The notes under the pieces are model-generated. The model worked only from the letters and a program-made list of their open reading frames with translations. It had not been told where the DNA came from and did no database searches. Below are positions 52,778 to 64,000 of a DNA stretch of 64,000 bases, piece by piece. The position numbers were made by a program, and so were the translations under genes. Origin of the DNA: Microplitis mediator. Lineage: Eukaryota; Arthropoda; Insecta; Hymenoptera; Braconidae. Where the stretch lies: contig NW_026643289.1 of NCBI RefSeq assembly GCF_029852145.1, positions 1 to 64,000 of the forward strand. The letters run 5' to 3'. The stretch's first letter is position 1; the number at the start of each line of letters is the position of its first letter.

Positions 52778-55003
52778 TGCCAATCAGTTGTACTTTGTGT
52801 CATTTTTTGACATATCTAAATTTTTTCCTTTTTTTTTTCTTAATCTGACATAGTTGTCTTTTATATTATATTTTTGGCTCTTAAGTTTACCACCATAACT
52901 TAAGTTTTTTCAATATGTGCCATTATGTTTAGTAGTTTTTGTCTTTTGTACGTTAACATATAAAATTGTAAGCATTTGTATGCGTACTTTATGAACAGCC
53001 GACAACTCATACTAGTACGAGCCGGCGTTAAAATGAATTGTTATTTTCATTCAAATAACATGCAAGTATATGGCGGCGGATAGTTTGCAAAGTACTATCA
53101 CTTAATTTTTTGCCAATCACTTGTACTTTGTGTCATTTTTTGACATATATAAATTTTTTTCTTTATTTTTCTTAATCTGACATAGTTGTCGTTCATATTA
53201 TATTTTTGGCTCTTAAGTTTACCACCATAACTTAAGTTTTTTCAATATGTGCCATTATGTTTAGTAGTTTTTGTCTTTTGTACGTTAACATATAAAATTG
53301 TAAGCATTTGTATGCGTACTTTATGAACAGCCGACAACTCATACTAGTACGAGCCGGCGTTCAAATGAATTGTTATTTTCATTCAAATAACATGCAAGTA
53401 TATGGCGGCGGATAGTTTGCAAAGTACTATCACTTAATTTTTTGCCAATCACTTGTACTTTGTGTCATTTTTTGACATATATAAATTTTTTCCTCTATTT
53501 TTCTTAATCTGACATGGTTGTCTTTTATATTATATTTTTGGCTCTTAAGTTTACCACCATAACTTAAGTTTTTTCAATATGTGCCATTATGTTTAGTAGT
53601 TTTTGTCTTTTGTACGTTAACATATAAAATTGTAAGCATTTGTATGCTTACTTTATGAACAGCCGACAACTCATACTAGTACGAGCCGGCGTTCAAATGA
53701 ATTGTTATTTTCATTCAAATAACATACAAGTATATGGTGGCGGATACTTTGCAAAGTACTATCACTTAAATTTTTGCCAATCAGTTGTACTTTGTGTCAT
53801 TTTTTGACATATATAAATTTTTTTCTTTTTTTTTCTTAATCTGACATAGTTGTCTTTTATATTATATTTTTGGCTCTTAAGTTTACCACCATAACTTAAG
53901 TTTTTTCAATATGTGCCATTATGTTTAGTAGTTTTTGTCTTTTGTACGTTATCATATAAAATTGTAAGCATTTGTATGCGTACTTTATGAACAGCCGAAC
54001 ACTCATACTAGTACGAGCCGGCGTTAAAATGAATTGTTATTTTCATTCAAATAACATACAAGTATATGGCGGCGGATAGTTTGCAAAGTACTATCACTTA
54101 ATTTTTTGCCAATCACTTGTACTTTGTGTCATTTTTTGACATCTATAAATTTTTTCTTTTTTTTTTCTTAATCTGACATAGTTGTCTTTTATATTATGTT
54201 TTGGCTCTTAAGTTTACCACCATAACTTAAGTTTTTTCAATATGTGCCATTATGTTTAGTAGTTTTTGTCTTTTGTACGTTATCATATAAAATTGTAAGC
54301 ATTTGTATGCGTACTTTATGAACAGCCGACAACTCATACTAGTACGAGCCGGCGTTAAAATGAATTGTTATTTTCATTCAAATAACATACAAGTATATGG
54401 CGGCGGATAGTTTGCAAAGTCTTATCACTTAATTTTTTGCCAATCACTTGTACTTTGTGTCATTTTTTGACATATATAAATTTTTTCCTCTATTTTTCTT
54501 AATCTGACATAGTTGTCTTTTATATTATATTTTTGGCTCTTAAGTTTACCACCATAACTTAAGTTTTTTCAATATGTGCCATTATGTTTAGTAGTTTTTG
54601 TCTTTTGTACGTTAACATATAAAATTGTAAGCATTTGTATGCTTACTTTATGAACAGCCGACAACTCATACTAGTACGAGCCGGCGTTCAAATGAATTGT
54701 TATTTTCATTCAAATAACATACAAGTATATGGTGGCGGATACTTTGCAAAGTACTATCACTTAAATTTTTGCCAATCAGTTGTACTTTGTGTCATTTTTT
54801 GACATATATAAATTTTTTTCTTTATTTTTTTTAATCTGACATAGTTGTCGTTCATATTATATTTTTGGCTCTTAAGTTTACCACCATAACTTAAGTTTTT
54901 TCAATATGTGCCATTATGTTTAGTAGTTTTTGTCTTTTGTACGTTAACATATAAAATTGTAAGCATTTGTATGCGTACTTTATGAACAGCCGACAACTCA
55001 TAC
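52778..55003. repeat. 30-monomer-offset duplication, right copy
   Basis: Partner of 42815-45040: gacatggttg at 53511, agccgaacact at 53993 and the atttttttt state near 54822. A second gacatggttg at 52182, 1329 bases (four monomers) earlier, shows a further local duplication on this side only. Confidence 0.83.
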
Positions 55004-55689
55004 TAGTACGAGCCGGCGTTCAAATGAATTGTTATTTTCATTCAAATAACATACAAGTATATGGTGGCGGATACTTTGCAAAGTACTATCACTTAAATTT
55101 TTGCCAATCAGTTGTACTTTGTGTCATTTTTTGACATATATAAATTTTTTCCTTTTTTTTTCTTAATCTGACATAGTTGTCTTTTATATTATATTTTTGG
55201 CTCTTAAGTTTACCACCATAACTTAAGTTCTTTCAATATGTGCCATTATGTTTAGTAGTTTTTGTCTTTTGTACGTTAACATATAAAATTGTAAGCATTT
55301 GTATGCGTACTTTATGAACAGCCGACAACTCATACTAGTACGAGCCGGCGTTAAAATGAATTGTTATTTTCATTCAAATAACATACAAGTATATGGCGGC
55401 GGATAGTTTGCAAAGTACTATCACTTAATTTTCTGCCAATCAGTTGTACTTTGTGTCATTTTTTGACATATCTAAATTTTTTCCTTTTTTTTTCTTAATC
55501 TGACATAGTTGTCTTTTATATTATATTTTTGGCTCTTAAGTTTACCACCATAACTTAAGTTTTTTCAATATGTGCCATTATGTTTAGTAGTTTTTGTCTT
55601 TTGTACGTTAACATATAAAATTGTAAGCATTTGTATGCGTACTTTATGAACAGCCGACAACTCATACTAGTACGAGCCGGCGTTAAAAT

Positions 55690-56530
55690 GAATTGTTATT
55701 TTCATTCAAATAACATACGAGTATATGGCGGCGGATAGTTTGCAAAGTACTATCACTTAATTTTTTGCCAATCAGTTGTACTTTGTGTCATTTTTTGACA
55801 TCTATAAATTTTTTCCTTTTTTTTTCTTAATCTGACATAGTTGTCTTGTATATTATATTTTTGGCTCTTAAGTTTACCACCATAACTTAAGTTTTTTCAA
55901 TATGTGCCATTATGTTTAGTAGTTTTTGTCTTTTGTACGTTAACATATAAAATTGTAAGCATTTGTATGCGTACTTTATGAACAGCCGACAACTCATACT
56001 AGTACGAGCCGGCGTTAAAATGAATTAATATTTTCATTCAAATAACATGCAAGTATATGGCGGCGGATAGTTTGCAAAGTACTATCACTTAATTTTTTGC
56101 CAATCACTTGTACTTTGTGTCATTTTTTGACATATATACATTTTTTTCTTTATTTTTCTTAATCTGACATAGTTGTCGTTCATATTATATTTTTGGCTCT
56201 TAAGTTTACCACCATAACTTAAGTTTTTTCAATATGTGCCATTATGTTTAGTAGTTTTTGTCTTTTGTACGTTAACATATAAAATTGTAAGCATTTGTAT
56301 GCGTACTTTATGAACAGCCGACAACTCATACTAGTACGAGCCGGCGTTAAAATGAATTAATATTTTCATTCAAATAACATAGGAGTATATGGCGGCGGAT
56401 AGTTTGCAAAGTACTATCACTTAATTTTTTGCCAATCAGTTGTACTTTGTGTCATTTTTTGACATCTATAAATTTTTTCCTTTTTTTTTCTTAATCTGAC
56501 ATAGTTGTCTTTTATATTATATTTTTGTCT
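55690..56530. repeat. Local one- and two-monomer duplication
   Basis: The rare tgaattaata state occurs at 56021 and 56353, exactly 332 apart, and the altered acatacgagt / acataggagt site occurs near 55714 and 56378, two monomers apart. This indicates recent small-scale duplication or conversion confined to this spot. Confidence 0.75.
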
Positions 56531-56582
56531 CTTAAGTTTACCACCATAACTTAAGTTTTTTCAATATGTGCCATTATGTTTA

Positions 56583-57962
56583 GTAGTTTTTGTCTTTTGT
56601 ACGTTAACATATAAAATTGTAAGCATTTGTATGCGTACTTTATGAACAGCCGACAACTCATACTAGTACGAGCCGGCGTTAAAATGAATTGTTATTTTCA
56701 TTCAAATAACATACAAGTATATGGCGGTGGATAGTTTGCAAAGTACTATCACTTAATTTTCTGCCAATCAGTTGTACTTTGTGTCATTTTTTGTCATATC
56801 TAAATTTTTTCCTTTTTTTTTCTTAATCTGACATAGTTGTCTTTTATATTATATTTTTGGCTCTTAAGTTTACCACCATAACTTAAGTTTTTTCAATATG
56901 TGCCATTATGTTTAGTAGTTTTTGTCTTTTGTACGTTAACATATAAAATTGTAAGCATTTGTATGCGTACTTTATGAACAGCCGACAACTCATACTAGTA
57001 CGAGCCGGCGTTAAAATGAATTGTTATTTTTATTCAAATAACATACAAGTATCCGGCGGTGGATAGTTTGCAAAGTACTATCACTTAATTTTCTGCCAAT
57101 CAGTTGTACTTTGTGTCATTTTTTGTCATATCTAAATTTTTTCCTTTTTTTTTCTTAATCTGACATAGTTGTCTTTTATATTATATTTTTGGCTCTTAAG
57201 TTTACCACCATAACTTAAGTTTTTTCAATATGTGCCATTATGTTTAGTAGTTTTTGTCTTTTGTACGTTATCATATAAAATTGTAAGCATTTGTATGCGT
57301 ACTTTATGAACAGCCGACAACTCATACTAGTACGAGCCGGCGTTAAAATGAATTGTTATTTTCATTCAAATAACATACAAGTATATGGCGGCGGATAGTT
57401 TGCAAAGTACTATCACTTAATTTTTTGCCAATCACTTGTACTTTGTGTCATTTTTTGACATCTATAAATTTTTTCTTTTTTTTTTCTTAATCAGACATAG
57501 TTGTCTTTTATATTATATTTTTGGCTCTTAAGTTTACCACTATAACTTAAGTTCTTTCAATATGTGCCATTATGTTTAGTAGTTTTTGTCTTTTGTACGT
57601 TAACATATAAAATTGTAAGCATTTGTATGCGTACTTTATGAACAGCCGACAACTCATACTAGTACGAGCCGGCGTTAAAATGAATTGTTATTTTCATTCA
57701 AATAACATGCAAGTATATGGCGGCGGATAGTTTGCAAAGTACTATCACTTAATTTTTTGCCAATCACTTGTACTTTGTGTCATTTTTTGACATATATAAA
57801 TTTTTTCCTTTATTTTTCTTAATCTGACATAGTTGTCTTTCATATTATATTTTTGGCTCTTAAGTTTACCACCATAACTTAAGTTTTTTCAATATGTGCC
57901 ATTATGTTTAGTAGTTTTTGTCTTTTGTACGTTAACATATAAAATTGTAAGCATTTGTATGC
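56583..57962. repeat. 10-monomer-offset duplication, left copy
   Basis: Matches about 59903-61282 at 3320 bases. The distinctive aagtatccggcggtgg state at 57048 and 60368, two consecutive gcggtggatag monomers with ttttgtcatatc, and aatcagacatag near 57489 and 60809 are shared. One difference noticed: tttctttatc near 60471 versus tttcttaatc. The match ends where tttataaacagcc (57968) meets tttatgaacagcc. Confidence 0.87.
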
Positions 57963-59902
57963 GTACTTTATAAACAGCCGACAACTCATACTAGTACGAG
58001 CCGGCGTTAAAATGAATTGTTATTTTTATTCAAATAACATGCAAGTATATGGCGGCGGATAGTTTGCAAAGTACTATCACTTAATTTTTTGCCAATCACT
58101 TGTACTTTGTGTCATTTTTTGACATATATAAATTTTTTTCTTTATTTTTCTTAATCTGACATAGTTGTCGTTCATATTATATTTTTGGCTCTTAAGTTTA
58201 CCACCATAACTTAAGTTTTTTCAATATGTGCCATTATGTTTAGTAGTTTTTGTCTTTTGTACGTTAACATATAAAATTGTGGGCATTTGTATGCGTACTT
58301 TATGAACAGCCGACAACTCATACTAGTACGAGCCGGCGTTAAAATGAATTGTTATTTTCATTCAAATAACATGCAAGTATATGGCGGCGGATAGTTTGCA
58401 AAGTACTATCACTTAATTTTTTGCCAATCACTTGTACTTTGTGTCATTTTTTGACATATATAAATTTTTTCCTTTATTTTTCTTAATCTGACATAGTTGT
58501 CTTTCATATTATATTTTTGGCTCTTAAGTTTACCACCATAACTTAAGTTTTTTCAATATGTGCCATTATGTTTAGTAGTTTTTGTCTTTTGTACGTTAAC
58601 ATATAAAATTGTAAGCATTTGTATGCGTACTTTATGAACAGCCGACAACTCATACTAGTACGAGCCGGCGTTAAAATGAATTGTTATTTTCATTCAAATA
58701 ACATGCAAGTATATGGCGGCGGATAGTTTGCAAAGTACTATCACTTAATTTTTTGCCAATCACTTGTACTTTGTGTCATTTTTTGACATATATAAATTTT
58801 TTTCTTTATTTTTCTTAATCTGACATAGTTGTCGTTCATATTATATTTTTGGCTCTTAAGTTTACCACCATAACTTAAGTTTTTTCAATATGTGCCATTA
58901 TGTTTAGTAGTTTTTGTCTTTTGTACGTTAACATATAAAATTGTAAGCATTTGTATGCGTACTTTATGAACAGCCGACAACTCATACTAGTACGAGCCGG
59001 CGTTAAAATGAATTGTTATTTTCATTCAAATAACATACAAGTATATGGCGGCGGATAGTTTGCAAAGTACTATCACTTAATTTTCTGCCAATCAGTTGTA
59101 CTTTGTGTCATTTTTTGACATATCTAAATTTTTTCCTTTTTTTTTCTTAATCTGACATAGTTGTCTTTTATATTATATTTTTGGCTCTTAAGTTTACCAC
59201 CATAACTTAAGTTTTTTCAATATGTGCCATTATGTTTAGTAGTTTTTGTCTTTTGTACGTTAACATATAAAATTGTAAGCATTTGTATGCGTACTTTATG
59301 AACAGCCGACAACTCATACTAGTACGAGCCGGCGCTAAAATGAATTGTTATTTTCATTCAAATAACATGCAAGTATATGGCGGCGGATAGTTTGCAAAGT
59401 ACTATCACTTAATTTTTTGCCAATCACTTGTACTTTGTGTCATTTTTTGACATATATAAATTTTTTCCTCTATTTTTCTTAATCTGACATAGTTGTCTTT
59501 TATATTATATTTTTGGCTCTTAAGTTTACCACCATAACTTAAGTTTTTTCAATATGTGCCATTATGTTTAGTAGTTTTTGTCTTTTGTACGTTAACATAT
59601 AAAATTGTAAGCATTTGTATGCTTACTTTATGAACAGCCGACAACTCATACTAGTACGAGCCGGCGTTCAAATGAATTGTTATTTTCATTCAAATAACAT
59701 ACAAGTATATGGTGGCGGATACTTTGCAAAGTACTATCACTTAAATTTTTGCCAATCAGTTGTACTTTGTGTCATTTTTTGACATATATAAATTTTTTCC
59801 TTTTTTTTTCTTAATCTGACATAGTTGTCTTTTATATTATATTTTTGGCTCTTAAGTTTACCACCATAACTTAAGTTCTTTCAATATGTGCCATTATGTT
59901 TG

Positions 59903-61282
59903 GTAGTTTTTGTCTTTTGTACGTTAACATATAAAATTGTAAGCATTTGTATGCGTACTTTATGAACAGCCGACAACTCATACTAGTACGAGCCGGCGTT
60001 AAAATGAATTGTTATTTTCATTCAAATAACATACAAGTATATGGCGGTGGATAGTTTGCAAAGTACTATCACTTAATTTTCTGCCAATCAGTTGTACTTT
60101 GTGTCATTTTTTGTCATATCTAAATTTTTTCCTTTTTTTTTCTTAATCTGACATAGTTGTCTTTTATATTATATTTTTGGCTCTTAAGTTTACCACCATA
60201 ACTTAAGTTTTTTCAATATGTGCCATTATGTTTAGTAGTTTTTGTCTTTTGTACGTTAACATATAAAATTGTAAGCATTTGTATGCGTACTTTATGAACA
60301 GCCGACAACTCATACTAGTACGAGCCGGCGTTAAAATGAATTGTTATTTTTATTCAAATAACATACAAGTATCCGGCGGTGGATAGTTTGCAAAGTACTA
60401 TCACTTAATTTTCTGCCAATCAGTTGTACTTTGTGTCATTTTTTGTCATATCTAAATTTTTTCCTTTTTTTTTCTTTATCTGACATAGTTGTCTTTTATA
60501 TTATATTTTTGGCTCTTAAGTTTACCACCATAACTTAAGTTTTTTCAATATGTGCCATTATGTTTAGTAGTTTTTGTCTTTTGTACGTTATCATATAAAA
60601 TTGTAAGCATTTGTATGCGTACTTTATGAACAGCCGACAACTCATACTAGTACGAGCCGGCGTTAAAATGAATTGTTATTTTCATTCAAATAACATACAA
60701 GTATATGGCGGCGGATAGTTTGCAAAGTACTATCACTTAATTTTTTGCCAATCACTTGTACTTTGTGTCATTTTTTGACATCTATAAATTTTTTCTTTTT
60801 TTTTTCTTAATCAGACATAGTTGTCTTTTATATTATATTTTTGGCTCTTAAGTTTACCACTATAACTTAAGTTCTTTCAATATGTGCCATTATGTTTAGT
60901 AGTTTTTGTCTTTTGTACGTTAACATATAAAATTGTAAGCATTTGTATGCGTACTTTATGAACAGCCGACAACTCATACTAGTACGAGCCGGCGTTAAAA
61001 TGAATTGTTATTTTCATTCAAATAACATGCAAGTATATGGCGGCGGATAGTTTGCAAAGTACTATCACTTAATTTTTTGCCAATCACTTGTACTTTGTGT
61101 CATTTTTTGACATATATAAATTTTTTCCTTTATTTTTCTTAATCTGACATAGTTGTCTTTCATATTATATTTTTGGCTCTTAAGTTTACCACCATAACTT
61201 AAGTTTTTTCAATATGTGCCATTATGTTTAGTAGTTTTTGTCTTTTGTACGTTAACATATAAAATTGTAAGCATTTGTATGC
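59903..61282. repeat. 10-monomer-offset duplication, right copy
   Basis: Partner of 56583-57962. Its left neighbour matches the 50670-51400 segment and its right neighbour is a standard type B stretch, so this region is a mosaic of pieces copied from different parts of the array. Confidence 0.87.
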
Positions 61283-64000
61283 TTACTTTATGAACAGCCG
61301 ACAACTCATACTAGTACGAGCCGGCGTTCAAATGAATTGTTATTTTCATTCAAATAACATACAAGTATATGGTGGCGGATACTTTGCAAAGTACTATCAC
61401 TTAATTTTTTGCCAATCAGTTGTACTTTGTGTCATTTTTTGACATATATAAATTTTTTTCTTTTTTTTTCTTAATCTGACATAGTTGTCTTTTATATTAT
61501 ATTTTTGGCTCTTAAGTTTACCACCATAACTTAAGTTTTTTCAATATGTGCCATTATGTTTAGTAGTTTTTGTCTTTTGTACGTTATCATATAAAATTGT
61601 AAGCATTTGTATGCGTACTTTATGAACAGCCGACAACTCATACTAGTACGAGCCGGCGTTAAAATGAATTGTTATTTTCATTCAAATAACATACAAGTAT
61701 ATAGCGGCGGATATTTTGCAAAGTACTATCACTTAATTTTTTGCCAATCAGTTGTACTTTGTGTCATTTTTTGACATATATAAATTTTTTCCTTTTTTTT
61801 TCTTAATCTGACATAGTTGTCTTTTATATTATATTTTTGGCTCTTAAGTTTACCACCATAACTTAAGTTTTTTCAATATGTGCCATTATGTTTAGTAGTT
61901 TTTGTCTTTTGTACGTTAACATATAAAATTGTAAGCATTTGTATGCGTACTTTATGAACAGCCGACAACTCATACTAGTACGAGCCGGCGTTAAAATGAA
62001 TTGTTATTTTCATTCAAATAACATACAAGTATATGGCGGCGGATAGTTTGCAAAGTACTATCACTTAATTTTTTGCCAATCACTTGTACTTTGTGTCATT
62101 TTTTGACATCTATAAATTTTTTCTTTTTTTTTTCTTAATCTGACATAGTTGTCTTTTATATTATATTTTTGGCTCTTAAGTTTACCACCATAACTTAAAT
62201 TCTTTCAATATGTGCCATTATGTTTAGTAGTTTTTGTCTTTTGTACGTTAACATATAAAATTGTAAGCATTTGTATGCGTACTTTATGAACAGCCGACAA
62301 CTCATACTAGTACGAGCCGGCGTTAAAATGAATTGTTATTTTCATTCAAATAACATGCAAGTATATGGCGGCGGATAGTTTGCAAAGTACTATCACTTAA
62401 TTTTTTGCCAATCACTTGTACTTTGTGTCATTTTTTGACATATATAAATTTTTTTCTTTATTTTTCTTAATCTGACATAGTTGTCGTTCATATTATATTT
62501 TTGGCTCTTAAGTTTACCACCATAACTTAAGTTTTTTCAATATGTGCCATTATGTTTAGTAGTTTTTGTCTTTTGTACGTTAACATATAAAATTGTAAGC
62601 ATTTGTATGCGTACTTTATGAACAGCCGACAACTCATACTAGTACGAGCCGGCGTTAAAATGAATTGTTATTTTCATTCAAATAACATACAAGTATATGG
62701 CGGCGGATAGTTTGCAAAGTACTATCACTTAATTTTTTGCGATTCACTTGTACTTTCTGTCATTTTTTGACATAAATAAATTTTTTTCTTTTTTTTTCTT
62801 AATCTGACATAGTTGTCTTTTATATTATATTTTTGGCTCTTAAGTTTACCACCATAACTTAAGTTTTTTCAATATGTGCCATTATGTTTAGTAGTTTTTG
62901 TCTTTTGTACGTTATCATATAAAATTGTAAGCATTTGTATGCGTACTTTATGAACAGCCGACAACCCTTACTAGTACGAGCCGGCGTTAAAATGAATTGT
63001 TATTTTCATTCAAATAACATACAAGTATATGGCGGCGGATAGTTTGCAACGTACTATCACTTAATTTTTTGCCAATCACTTGTACTTTGTGTCATTTTTT
63101 GACATCTATAAATTTTTTCTTTTTTTTTTCTTAATCTGACATAGTTGTCTTTTATATTATATTTTTGGCTCTTAAGTTTACTACCATAACTTAAGTTTTT
63201 TCAATATGTGCCATTATGTTTAGTAGTTTTTGTCTTTTGTACGTTAACATATAAAATTGTAAGCATTTGTATGCTTACTTTATATACAGCCGACAACTCA
63301 TACTAGTACGAGCCGGCGTTCAAATGAATTGTTATTTTCATTCAAATAACATACAAGTATATGGTGGCGGATACTTTGCAAAGTACTATCACTTAATTTT
63401 TTGCCAATCAGTTGTACTTTGTGTCATTTTTTGACATATCTAAATTTTTTCCTTTTTTTTTCTTAATCTGACATAGTTGTCTTTTATATTATATTTTTGG
63501 CTCTTAAGTTTACCACCATAACTTAAGTTTTTTCAATATGTGCCATTATGTTTAGTAGTTTTTGTCTTTTGTACGTTAACATATAAAATTGTAAGCATTT
63601 GTATGCGTACTTTATGAACAGCCGACAACTCATACTAGTACGAGCCGGCGTTAAAATGAATTGTTATTTTCATTCGAATAACATACAAGTATGTGGCGGC
63701 GGATAGTTTGCAAAGTACTATCACTTAATTTTTTGCCAATCACTTGTACTTTGAGTCATTTTTTGACATCTATAAATTTTTTCTTTTTTTTTTCTTAATC
63801 TGACATAGTTGTCTTTTATATTATATTTTTGGCTCTTAAGTTTACCACCATAACTTAAGTTTTTTCAATATGTGCCATTATGTTTAGTAGTTTTTGTCTT
63901 TTGTACGTTAACATATAAAATTGTAAGCATTTGTATGCGTACTTTATGAACAGCCGACAACTCATACTAGTACGAGCCGGCGTTAAAATGAATTGTTATT

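Larger units (their letters stand above)
715..64000. repeat. 332-bp satellite DNA array, about 190 head-to-tail monomers
   Basis: One AT-rich monomer repeats in a single orientation to the end of the window. The GC-rich landmark gagccggcg recurs with its ccggcg core at 909, 1241, 1573, 1904, 2236 and 2568, so the period is 331-332 bases; (64000-714)/332 gives about 190.6 copies. Order within a monomer: polypyrimidine T tract; cttaatctgacatagttgtc; ttggctcttaag; taccaccataacttaag; caatatgtgccattatg; gtagtttttgtcttttgtac; gtaagcattt; gaacagccgacaac; tactagtacgagccggcg; a tttcattcaaataacat stretch; ggcggcggatag; gcaaagtactatcac; gccaatca; tttgtgtcattt; a TATA-like tract. Length variation comes mainly from the T tract and a short deletion giving ttatgttttggctc. 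No insertion, inversion, transposon or gene interrupts the array. Known satellites of this design are heterochromatic; the specific chromosomal place cannot be told from the window. Confidence 0.98.

Noticed and set aside
715..64000. CRISPR array
   Set aside because: The repeat has no unique spacers; the whole 332-bp unit repeats, and unit length is far beyond CRISPR repeat-spacer size.
715..64000. Tandem transposon, Helitron or rDNA-spacer origin
   Set aside because: No terminal repeats, target-site duplications, coding remnants or rRNA similarity were seen in the monomer.
715..64000. 332-bp monomer as an ancient dimer of about 166 bp
   Set aside because: Comparing the two halves by eye shows only shared T-rich runs, no ordered similarity. 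An alignment of half against half would settle it.
1..64000. Telomeric repeats, tRNA genes, riboswitches or bacterial operon signals
   Set aside because: None seen; nothing in the window resembles these classes on either strand.

Overview
The window is almost entirely one satellite DNA array, and I see no supportable protein-coding or RNA gene on either strand. From about 715 to the right edge at 64000, an AT-rich monomer of about 332 bp repeats head to tail in one orientation, roughly 190 times, with no transposon, gene or unique spacer inside it. Array size, homogeneity and multi-monomer repeats point to eukaryotic heterochromatin (centromeric, pericentromeric, subtelomeric or sex-chromosome satellite). 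I do not recognise the monomer or the flanking repeats, so I give no species; an arthropod-like AT-rich genome is only a guess.

Layout. 1-630: a different tandem repeat of about 143 bp (two full copies, a third cut short and a 5'-truncated fourth), broken by a short 18-bp minisatellite at about 404-505. 631-714: a short AT-rich unique spacer, the boundary of the big array. 715 to about 2050: edge monomers, the first clearly degenerate. About 2050-64000: the homogeneous array, continuing past the window.

Internal organisation. Monomers fall into recognisable subtypes set by linked variants. A 'type B' unit combines atgcttac, cgttcaaatg, ggtggcggatac and usually cttaaattt; a 'type A' unit combines atgcgtac, cgttaaaatg and ggcggcggatag; recombinants also occur. 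Rare private variants expose segmental duplications of whole numbers of monomers: 17 (5642 bp), 9 (2988 bp, two adjacent copies), 14 (4647 bp), 18 (5972 bp, two adjacent copies) with nested 6-monomer and 2-monomer duplications, 15 (4980 bp), 30 (9963 bp), 25 (8300 bp) and 10 (3320 bp). This is a layered record of unequal exchange or replication-slippage amplification and gene conversion.

Each monomer carries several dyad symmetries (CTTAAGTT/AACTTAAG, GTAAGCAT/ATGCTTAC, TACTTTGCAAAGTA, TACTAGTA, TGTCA/TGACA). Two of them are perfect in type B and broken in type A. Each monomer also has a CCAAT-like and a TATA-like motif. These are the best candidates for function, as protein-binding sites, cruciform or hairpin formers, or a promoter for satellite transcripts, but no function is demonstrated by the sequence. 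Comparisons were made by eye, so 'identical' means no difference noticed at the diagnostic sites checked.
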